19,133 nucleotides of DNA from an uncultured Eubacteriales bacterium. GTDB lineage: Bacteria > Bacillota > Clostridia > Oscillospirales > CAG-272. The stretch lies in assembly GCA_934477985.1 (NCBI GenBank), contig CAKSOR010000002.1, positions 1 to 19,133 of the forward strand. The letters are read 5' to 3'. The position numbers were made by a program, and so were the translations under genes. The notes under the pieces were generated by a model. That model was not told where the DNA came from, searched no databases, and worked only from the letters and a program-made list of their open reading frames with translations. Below are positions 14,362 to 19,133 of this stretch, in pieces (position 1 is the stretch's first letter; each line of letters opens with the position of its first letter).

Positions 14362-14390
14362 ATCAGCGTTAACTTTGCGCTAACGCTGAT
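14362..14390. repeat. perfect dyad between metQ and the surface protein gene
   Basis: ATCAGCGTTA (14362-14371), 9-base centre, TAACGCTGAT (14381-14390). Ten perfect pairs without a T-run on either strand. It lies 41 bp after the minus-strand stop at 14431, so it may be a 3' mRNA stabiliser, a Rho-independent stop of low efficiency, or a protein site. Confidence 0.5.
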
Positions 14391-14430
14391 TGTTGACTCT
14401 CAGTGCCGGATGTGAATATAACTGAGTCTG

Positions 14431-15231
14431 TTATCCGTTCTTTTTGCGGAGAAGCAGCGTGAAACCGCCGACTGTCAGCGCCGAAAGAGCCGTGATGATT
14501 GTGACCGGGTCACCGGTTGACGGGGAAATCTCCTTGCCGGTGTCTGCCTTTTTGGGCTCTGGCACAGCCAGATTAACAAGCGCGTCGAACATCTTCCAGG
14601 AATCCGCCGTGAAGTCCGCCGCGGACTGCTCACGGCAGAAGATCGTGGCTCTGGCGCCTGCCGCGCTCGAGCCGTCGAACATCTTTGCGCCCTTGGGAGC
14701 ATACGTAACAGCGGGCGCTCCGTTTTCGTTCTCAACTATGACCTGAACGCCGTCCTTCCACTCCTTGAGGAAGCCCGGAGTTGCATCCTTCGTGAATCCG
14801 TCAAACTGCTTGAGTCCGGATTTCACGATATCGTTCTTCACGATATATTTTCCTTTGTAGGGCTTGGTATCATACTGGGAATCATAATTTCCGATCAGCA
14901 GCTCGTCCCAGAGTCCGGGCTCGCCGCAGATAACGAAGCAAGTCGCGTTGGTGAACTTCTTATCGACATCAGCCGACATGACCGACTCGCCGATGAAGAC
15001 GAGCGAATAACCTTCCGCGGAATTCTCTGTCGTGTTTTTCGCGTACGCATAGTCGATCGTGCTGAATCCGAGTCCTTTCAGGCGCTCTCCGACGGCTTTA
15101 TCGCCAGCTCCGACAGAGTCGCTGCCTCCGTGGACGATAAGCGCCTTACCGCGATCAGCTGCGGCAAAAAGCGGGAGGGCAAGCGCGGAAACGAGAATGA
15201 TTGCAAGGATTACCATCAGTGTGCGTTTCAT
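14431..15231 (-). CDS. secreted cell-wall-anchored protein, xPxTG sorting signal
   Basis: A 266-residue secreted protein of unknown role. Residues 1-24 are a Sec signal peptide (MKRTLMVILAIILVSALALP, cleavage near FA-AAD). The mature part starts KALIVHGGSDSVGAGDK and looks like a small alpha/beta flavodoxin-like or ThuA-like fold (VIVHGG, SLVFIGES, CFVICGEPG); this is inference. The C-terminus has a sortase-type signal: SPSTGD (xPxTG with Ser for Leu), a hydrophobic helix (VTIITALSALTVGGFTLLL) and the tail RKKNG. It should therefore be attached to peptidoglycan or kept in the membrane. The start has no good SD: a GGGG-AATT-CCCC palindrome lies where the SD should be, so translation may be structure-controlled. 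Promoter at 15341-15369. Confidence 0.78.
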   Translation of the reverse strand: MKRTLMVILAIILVSALALPLFAAADRGKALIVHGGSDSVGAGDKAVGERLKGLGFSTIDYAYAKNTTENSAEGYSLVFIGESVMSADVDKKFTNATCFVICGEPGLWDELLIGNYDSQYDTKPYKGKYIVKNDIVKSGLKQFDGFTKDATPGFLKEWKDGVQVIVENENGAPAVTYAPKGAKMFDGSSAAGARATIFCREQSAADFTADSWKMFDALVNLAVPEPKKADTGKEISPSTGDPVTIITALSALTVGGFTLLLRKKNG

Positions 15232-15334
15232 TGTGTTTTACCGGGGAATTCCCCAGCCCTTTGCGGGCTGTCCTTTCGCTTTGTTATTTTATCTCTCCGC
15301 CGCTACAGAATTTTTTGTCAAAAATTCTGTCTTC
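15232..15334 (-). promoter_or_regulatory. structured 5' UTR of the surface protein gene
   Basis: Going down the transcript from about 15334: ACAGAATTTTT / AAAAATTCTGT (15330-15320 and 15315-15305) is a perfect 11-bp hairpin at the 5' end; CAGCCC / GGGCTG (15270-15254) is a 6-bp hairpin with a GCAAA loop; GGGGAATTCCCC (15254-15243) is a 12-bp palindrome just before the start codon. The only SD-like AAAGGA (15276-15271) is about 40 bases from the ATG. It does not match the c-di-GMP (GEMM) consensus that I can recall. Function unknown. Confidence 0.45.
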
Positions 15335-15340
15335 ACAATA

Positions 15341-15369
15341 ATTATATCACAGTATATCCGAAAAGTCAA
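15341..15369 (-). promoter_or_regulatory. sigma-A promoter of the surface protein gene
   Basis: Minus strand TTGACT (15369-15364), 17 bp, TATAAT (15346-15341) with TGA before the -10 (extended -10). Confidence 0.8.
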
Positions 15370-15422
15370 TAATTTTTAGTATATTTTTTGACTTAGCGAA
15401 AAAAATTGCGTATGCGTCAGGC

Positions 15423-15470
15423 AAAAAAACCGGCGATGAGCAGCTCTTTTATCAAAGCCGTTATCGCCGG
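15423..15470 (-). terminator. intrinsic terminator of mgtA
   Basis: ATCGCCGG / CCGGCGAT stem (plus strand 15430-15437 with 15463-15470), 25-base apical region, followed on the minus strand by TTTTTTT (15429-15423). It lies 42 bp after the mgtA stop. Confidence 0.85.
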
Positions 15471-15512
15471 AATCCGTTCTTAACCGCGTCAAGAATTTTT
15501 GTGATGTATTGC

Positions 15513-18200
15513 TTAAAGCAGCTCTCCATTGACTTTTACATAAATCCCCTTTACGACCGTCGCAAGGAACATATAGCCGATGACTATTCCGGCGAGCCAC
15601 GCGAAGTAGACTCCAGGGAGCGCGTCAAGTCCGAGCGGCTTTGCTATCGGCGTGAACGGAATTACCGTCACAACCGCGATTCCAAGCGCTGTCAGCGCCG
15701 TCACCGGCAGCGACGCGCGGCTTCTTATGAACGGCAGCTTCGGAGTTCTGATCATATGAATGACGAGAGTCTGACTCCACATCGACTCCACAAACCAGCC
15801 GGTCTGGAAGACCGCGGTATAGAGATCGCGCATCGCCGGGTCGGTGAGCTTTGAGTAGACGACTCCGCCGGTGAAGGTCGGGCAGATGATGAAATACATT
15901 ACGAGGTAGGTCGCGATATCGAAGACCGAGCTGACCGGTCCGATCGTCAGCATGAAGCGGCTGATGTCCGACGCGTCCCACTTTCTGGGAATACGCAGGA
16001 ATTCCTTATCGACATTGTCCCACGGAATCGCCGTACAGGAGATGTCGTAGATGAGGTTCAAGAGGATAAGGTGTATCGAAGCCATCGGCAGGAACGGCAG
16101 GAAAGCGCATGCGGCGAGAACCGACAGCATGTTTCCGAAGTTCGACGATGCCGTGAGCTTGATGTACTTTATCATATTGGCGTAGGTTCTGCGTCCCTCG
16201 ATGACTCCCTTCTCAAGCACCATAAGATCCTTTTCGAGCAGGACAACCGACGCGGATTCCTTCGCGATGTCGACGGCGGTGTCGACCGAGATTCCGACGT
16301 CAGCCGCCTTCATAGCCGCGGCGTCGTTGATTCCGTCGCCCATGTAGCCGACGGCGTGTCCGCGGTCGCGGAGAACCGTTACCACCCTCGCCTTCTGAGC
16401 CGGCGAGAGCTTCGCGAAGACCGTGATGTGCTCAGCGAGCTCGCCGAGCTTTGAGTCGTCCATCGAATCGATATCCGAGCCGAGGAGGATTTTGTCGGCG
16501 TCGAGACCGACTCTGCGGCAGATCGCGCAGGTGACCTTCTCGTTGTCTCCGGTGAGAATCTTCACTCTGACTCCGTACTCACGCAGCGCGTTGATTGCCG
16601 CCTCGGTCGTCTCTTTCGGCGGATCGAGGAAAGCAAGGAAGCCGATGAGCACCATGTCGCGCTCATCAGCAACCGAGAAGCTGCCGACCGGCGACGGGTC
16701 GGTCTTGTGCGCCACGGCGATGACGCGCATTCCGCGGTCGTTGAGCTCGTCGGAGCGCCTCAGAACATACTTTCTGACCTCGTCGGTAAGAGGTCTCACC
16801 TCGCCGTGAGTCTCGGCGTATGAGCAGCACTTGAGCATCTCCTCGACCGCGCCCTTGGTGACAAGCTGGGTCTTGCCGTCGTGATCCTTTACGACAACGC
16901 TCATTCTGCGGCGCTCGAAGTCGAACGGAATCTCGTCGACCTTGGAGTACTTCTTCACGAGCTCTTTCGAGCCGAGCGCGTCCTGGCGCTCGATGACCGC
17001 GAGGTCTATAAGGTTCTTGAGTCCGGTCTGGAAATAGCTGTTGAGGAAGGCGTGGCGGAGGACACGGTCGTCCTCGTCGCCGTCGACGTTGAGATGGTAT
17101 TCGAGCACGACCTTGTCCTTGGTGAGCGTGCCGGTCTTATCGGTGCAGAGGATGTCCATCGAGCCGAGGTTCTGGATGGCGCTTAAGTCCTTGATGATGA
17201 CCTTGTGCTTGCTCATGGCGTTCGCGCCGCGTCCGAGCGAGGTCGTGACGATCATCGGCAGCATCTCGGGCGTCAGTCCGACGGCTATCGAGATCGCGAA
17301 GAGCAGCGCCTGCATCCAGTCGCCCTTTGTGAATCCGTTCACGAAGAGAACTACCGGAACCATTATCAGCATGAATCTGATAAGCACCCACGAGACCGAG
17401 TTCACGCCCTTTTCAAAGGTGGTCTTCGGCGGCTTGACATCTAGCGCCTTTGCCGCGCTGCCGAGCATCGTGTCGTTTCCGACCGTGATGACGACTCCGC
17501 GCGCGCTGCCGCTGACGACGCTGCTGCCCATGAAGACGAGATTCGGAATGTCAGTCGTCGACATCCTGCGGTTAGGCGACCAGTCGTATTTCTCGACCGG
17601 CTCGCTCTCACCGGTGAGCGCCGCCTGGCTGACGAAGAGATCCTTCGCGTCGAGAATCCGCATGTCAGCCGGGATCATATCGCCCGCCGAGAGCAGGACA
17701 ATGTCGCCGACCGCGAGATCTTCCATGAGGATCTCCTCACGCTTGCCCGAGCGGATGACCGTCGCGGTCGTGTGGATCATTCCGGTTAGCTTGTCGGCGA
17801 TGTTGCCGCTTCTCGTCTCCTGCACGAAGCGGAGAATGCCCGAGATCATGACCATCACCGTGATTATCACGACCGTCGCGAAGCTCTTGTCCTCAGGCGC
17901 GGCGAAGACGATGTCGGTGAAAACCGAGATGCCCGCGAGGATCATAAGCACGATCGTGAATGGGTTGATGAACGCCGAGACCAGACGTCTTGCGATCGGG
18001 TTCTTCTTTCCGACCGTTATGACATTGCGCCCGAACTCGCCGACGGACTTTTCAACCGACGCCTCGTCGAGCCCGTTGTCACCGGTCTTGTAACCCTCGA
18101 GCAGCTCGTCCTCGGGGTAGAGCGAGGCTCTGATCAGGCGCTCATTCGCCATCGAAGCCTCTTTGGTTGCCGCGAATTTCTTTACATTTACCTTGTTCAT
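15513..18200 (-). CDS. mgtA: magnesium-translocating P-type ATPase MgtA
   Basis: An 895-residue P3B-type ATPase that imports Mg2+ across the cytoplasmic membrane; the usual MgtA/MgtB length is ~900. Motifs: actuator LTGES (195-199), P-domain DKTGTLT (354-360, phosphorylated D354), N-domain VTKGA (447-451), hinge GDGINDAAAM (621-630) and the MgtA-type C-terminal helix NLIYDISCTAIPWDNVDKE (715-733). Helices lie at ~80-120, 270-312 and several after 690. The ATG at 18200 has GGAGG at 9 bases; the alternative M17 (18152) also has an AGAGG nearby. It is preceded by a long leader (18201-18670) with an attenuator and an SD-sequestering stem, so strong control by Mg2+ or a related signal is expected. 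In enterics mgtA is induced by low Mg2+. Confidence 0.96.
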   Translation of the reverse strand: MNKVNVKKFAATKEASMANERLIRASLYPEDELLEGYKTGDNGLDEASVEKSVGEFGRNVITVGKKNPIARRLVSAFINPFTIVLMILAGISVFTDIVFAAPEDKSFATVVIITVMVMISGILRFVQETRSGNIADKLTGMIHTTATVIRSGKREEILMEDLAVGDIVLLSAGDMIPADMRILDAKDLFVSQAALTGESEPVEKYDWSPNRRMSTTDIPNLVFMGSSVVSGSARGVVITVGNDTMLGSAAKALDVKPPKTTFEKGVNSVSWVLIRFMLIMVPVVLFVNGFTKGDWMQALLFAISIAVGLTPEMLPMIVTTSLGRGANAMSKHKVIIKDLSAIQNLGSMDILCTDKTGTLTKDKVVLEYHLNVDGDEDDRVLRHAFLNSYFQTGLKNLIDLAVIERQDALGSKELVKKYSKVDEIPFDFERRRMSVVVKDHDGKTQLVTKGAVEEMLKCCSYAETHGEVRPLTDEVRKYVLRRSDELNDRGMRVIAVAHKTDPSPVGSFSVADERDMVLIGFLAFLDPPKETTEAAINALREYGVRVKILTGDNEKVTCAICRRVGLDADKILLGSDIDSMDDSKLGELAEHITVFAKLSPAQKARVVTVLRDRGHAVGYMGDGINDAAAMKAADVGISVDTAVDIAKESASVVLLEKDLMVLEKGVIEGRRTYANMIKYIKLTASSNFGNMLSVLAACAFLPFLPMASIHLILLNLIYDISCTAIPWDNVDKEFLRIPRKWDASDISRFMLTIGPVSSVFDIATYLVMYFIICPTFTGGVVYSKLTDPAMRDLYTAVFQTGWFVESMWSQTLVIHMIRTPKLPFIRSRASLPVTALTALGIAVVTVIPFTPIAKPLGLDALPGVYFAWLAGIVIGYMFLATVVKGIYVKVNGELL

Positions 18201-18204
18201 TTTT

Positions 18205-18264
18205 CCGTACCTCCGAAAGTTTGATTTTTTTGCTTTCCGAAAAGAAAGCATCGGAAGAGTACGG
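18205..18264 (-). promoter_or_regulatory. hairpin over the mgtA ribosome binding site
   Basis: CCGTAC-TCTTCCG (18264-18252) can pair with CGGAG-GTACGG (18215-18205): 11 pairs with two single-base bulges, burying the SD GGAGG. Inside it is a perfect TGCTTTC/GAAAGCA hairpin (18250-18231). If this stem forms, mgtA translation is blocked until it opens. Confidence 0.55.
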
Positions 18265-18310
18265 CACAAGAGACCGCTGTTTCAAGCGGATCACAGCCGA
18301 CGGCACGGCG

Positions 18311-18409
18311 TCAGGCTGTCAGTCTGAGCGAACGGCGCAAGAAGCCGATCGCCATAGATATTCTCCGCCCTCGCGGTGTACTCGCACCGCCGCCGCTTCC
18401 TGCGTCCAT
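18311..18409 (-). CDS. second small ORF in the mgtA leader, 32 residues
   Basis: ATG at 18409 with AGGTG (18420-18416) at suitable spacing; the product begins MDAGSGGGASTPRGRR and ends RRSLRLTA. It ends inside the ACAGCC hairpin and 110 bp before mgtA. A second frame from an ATG at 18413 would give a basic MNGRRKRRRC-type peptide of ~40 residues, but its SD is too close. Coding is uncertain: it lies after the terminator, so it would be made only on read-through transcripts, and its reading could open the downstream stem. Confidence 0.35.
   Translation of the reverse strand: MDAGSGGGASTPRGRRISMAIGFLRRSLRLTA
18373..18390 (-). repeat. hairpin inside the second mgtA leader ORF
   Basis: GCGGTG/CACCGC, 6 perfect pairs with a 6-base loop. 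Confidence 0.4.
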
Positions 18410-18451
18410 TCATCTCACCTCACAATTTAAAATTCAATCGAAAAAGGGCAT

Positions 18452-18488
18452 AAAAAATCCACCGGCGCGAATGATCGCAAACGGTGGA
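18452..18488 (-). terminator. intrinsic terminator in the mgtA leader (attenuator)
   Basis: Minus strand: TCCACCG (18488-18482) pairs with CGGTGGA (18464-18458), with an inner GCGA-TCAT-TCGC stem (18478-18467), followed by TTTTTT (18457-18452). It lies 24 bp after the stop of the leader ORF and 250 bp before mgtA. Confidence 0.85.
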
Positions 18489-18511
18489 AAAAAATCAGTA
18501 TAAACCGGGAA

Positions 18512-18622
18512 TCAGAGCGCGAAAAGCCCTCCGGCACGCGCAAAAACTCTGCCGCAAGTCAGCGCGCCGAATACTGTATCCATCGTTTTGCGAATAAGTA
18601 AGCTACTTCGACCGTGATCCAT
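18512..18622 (-). CDS. leader ORF upstream of mgtA, about 36 residues
   Basis: ATG at 18622 has AGGTG 7 bases upstream (18634-18630 region), so it is the preferred start. A longer in-frame start at 18655 (47 residues, beginning MKLLPKGRCAY) has a poorly spaced AAGGG. The product starts MDHGRSSLLIRKTMDTVFGA and ends GGLFAL, basic with a hydrophobic C-terminal half; it contains C-G-R-V-F-A-R before the end. I cannot name a family for it. Codons IRKTMD carry the antiterminator segment (18593-18579), so ribosomes on this ORF should decide between antiterminator and terminator. Confidence 0.6.
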   Translation of the reverse strand: MDHGRSSLLIRKTMDTVFGALTCGRVFARAGGLFAL

Positions 18623-18676
18623 ATACGCGCACCTGCCTTTCGGGAGTAATTTCATGTACCCTTTTTCGTACACTTT

Positions 18677-18705
18677 ATTATACCACTTTGTGAGCGATTT
18701 GTCAA
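18677..18705 (-). promoter_or_regulatory. consensus sigma-A promoter of the mgtA leader
   Basis: Minus strand TTGACA (18705-18700), 17 bp, TGG-TATAAT (-10 at 18682-18677). Perfect hexamers plus an extended -10: initiation should be strong and constitutive, which fits control after initiation by the leader. Confidence 0.88.
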
Positions 18706-18760
18706 GGCAAAAACGCGTAAAATCGGCGTGATAAAAGTTATTTTTTCATGAACAGACAGG

Positions 18761-18789
18761 CTGAAATACTCACATTGCCGCGGTATAAT
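18761..18789 (+). promoter_or_regulatory. weak promoter before the GNAT remnant
   Basis: CTGAAA (18761-18766), 17 bp, TATAAT (18784-18789). The -35 matches only 4 of 6 bases. Confidence 0.3.
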
Positions 18790-18814
18790 ATTATCGCTTA
18801 AAGTGGCATGAAAT

Positions 18815-19000
18815 ATGGATAAACTCAGACTTGAAAAAGCGGTAGTCCGGCTCGGCTGCGCGGAGAATAATCCGTTTTTGAATGATTATTATGAGAAGCA
18901 TGGATATGAGATAGCAGGCAAATGTTCCGATGGCGAATACAAAGGCATCCTCCGACAAAAGAATATTACTCCACAAATTAAATCTCAGTCCATAAAGTAA
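18815..19000 (+). pseudogene. C-terminal remnant of a GNAT N-acetyltransferase
   Basis: A 61-residue ORF that matches the last part of GNAT acetyltransferases: VRLGCAENNPFLNDYYEKHG corresponds to the motif LRLDC-xxx-N-xx-L-xx-YYE-x-G-F, followed by an end typical of the family (DGEYKGILRQK). The ~100 N-terminal residues with the acetyl-CoA loop (Q/R-x-x-G-x-G/A) are absent; an in-frame stop lies just before the ATG (18809-18811) and there is no SD. So it should not be active. It is most likely a deletion relic next to the repeat at 19005-19096. A real short protein is less likely. Confidence 0.6.
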
Positions 19001-19004
19001 AAAC

Positions 19005-19096
19005 CTCCATATCCCCCCCTGTTTGAAAAGGTTTAGGGAGGGTGGAGAGGTGTCGGAGGGGCGGGGGACCCTTTCCTTAAAAGGGTTCCCCGCCCC
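19005..19096. repeat. GC-rich double-palindrome repeat (possible MITE or REP-like element)
   Basis: Two hairpins follow each other. The first pairs CTCCA and CCCCCCCT (19005-19020) with AGGGAGGG and TGGAG (19035-19047). The second is a 17-bp stem with one G-T wobble: GGGGCGGGGGACCCTTT (19058-19074) and AAAGGGTTCCCCGCCCC (19080-19096), 5-base loop. Composition is unlike the genes around it. Such palindromes are commonly dispersed many times in Clostridia genomes; whether this one is repeated cannot be seen in this window. It may also act as a 3' end for the GNAT remnant. Confidence 0.5.
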
Positions 19097-19133
19097 CCTG
19101 CAAAACAAACAATTACAGACCGCGCTTTACGTA

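Larger units (their letters stand above)
18201..18670 (-). promoter_or_regulatory. mgtA leader RNA: candidate Mg2+-responsive attenuator without an M-box
   Basis: From the promoter at 18677-18705 to the mgtA ATG the leader is ~470 nt. In order: a small ORF (18622-18512), an intrinsic terminator (18488-18452), a second small ORF (18409-18311), hairpins ACAGCC(T)GACG/CGTC-GGCTGT (18319-18293), CCGCT/AGCGG (18289-18274) and the stem over the mgtA SD (18264-18205). A segment of ORF 1, TCGCAAAACGATGGA (18593-18579), can pair with the terminator 5' arm TCCACCGTTTGCGA (18488-18475): 13 pairs with one bulge and one mismatch, an antiterminator. No M-box consensus and no MgtL-like Pro-rich motif was seen. 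Mg2+ control is inferred from the gene. Confidence 0.7.

Noticed and set aside
15232..15334. c-di-GMP-I (GEMM) riboswitch before the surface protein gene
   Set aside because: GCGAAAGG and GCAAAG occur, but the order and helices of GEMM are not formed and the GGCAAACC part is missing.
17041..18093. 350-residue plus-strand ORF opposite mgtA
   Set aside because: Ser/Thr/Pro-rich antisense shadow of mgtA with no SD or recognisable domain.
18201..18670. M-box (ykoK) Mg2+ riboswitch upstream of mgtA
   Set aside because: The conserved core segments I know for the M-box (GGTGAGGCTCC and the GCTGCTGCCC region) are absent on the minus strand; the leader has ORFs and a different terminator instead. 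An Infernal search would settle it.
18791..19108. 105-residue minus-strand ORF at the right end
   Set aside because: It starts inside the palindromic repeat, has no SD, and covers the GNAT remnant; likely chance.
1..19133. tRNA, rRNA, CRISPR arrays, IS elements or prophage genes
   Set aside because: None seen: no cloverleaf-like segments with conserved TTCGA arms plus CCA context, no regular repeat-spacer pattern, and no transposase or integrase.

Overview
The window looks like the chromosome of a GC-rich, spore-forming member of the Clostridia (Firmicutes), probably an uncultured gut or anaerobic-digester lineage. The reasons are strong AGGAGG-type ribosome binding sites, sigma-A promoters with near-perfect TTGACA/TATAAT boxes at 17-bp spacing, a dipicolinate synthase pair (a spore-specific pathway), a YtrA-type GntR regulator, Clostridia-style lipoprotein sugar-binding proteins, and a surface protein with an xPxTG sorting signal. 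Species and genus cannot be named from the sequence alone.

Layout. (1) 1-1958: a sugar-catabolism locus, with the start of a Gfo/Idh/MocA oxidoreductase and a TIM-barrel sugar isomerase/epimerase on the minus strand, divergent from an AraC regulator; the two promoters overlap at their -10 boxes. (2) 1965-5246: a four-gene minus-strand operon of GntR regulator, six-helix membrane protein, unknown exported protein and ABC ATPase, driven by a consensus promoter whose -10 box lies in a perfect dyad (likely the GntR operator). (3) 5288-7839: a single solute-binding lipoprotein gene with its own terminator, divergent from a second AraC regulator. (4) 7857-9307: dpaA-dpaB, dipicolinate synthase. (5) 9447-11329: a DUF1294 membrane protein and a PurF-like protein that lacks the glutaminase nucleophile, behind a promoter and a long 5' hairpin. 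(6) 11380-14260: the methionine ABC importer metNIQ, preceded by a leader with a 34-codon ORF and a terminator/antiterminator pair. (7) 14431-15369: a secreted, cell-wall-anchored protein with a structured 5' UTR. (8) 15423-18705: the Mg2+ P-type ATPase mgtA with a leader of about 470 nt. (9) 18761-19133: a truncated GNAT acetyltransferase remnant and a GC-rich palindromic repeat.

The most interesting finding is in the untranslated leaders. The mgtA leader has a consensus promoter, a small ORF, an intrinsic terminator 18.5 kb into the window, and inside the small ORF a 15-nt segment that can pair with the 5' arm of that terminator (13 pairs, one bulge, one mismatch). Further down it has a second small ORF and a stem that would bury the mgtA ribosome binding site. 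No M-box riboswitch motif is visible. The metNIQ leader repeats the design: a small ORF with a perfect SD carries a 10-nt segment perfectly complementary to the 5' arm of the terminator just before metN, and no S-box or T-box motif is visible. Both look like leader-ORF-coupled attenuators that may replace the riboswitches usual for these genes in Firmicutes. What they sense cannot be told from the sequence.
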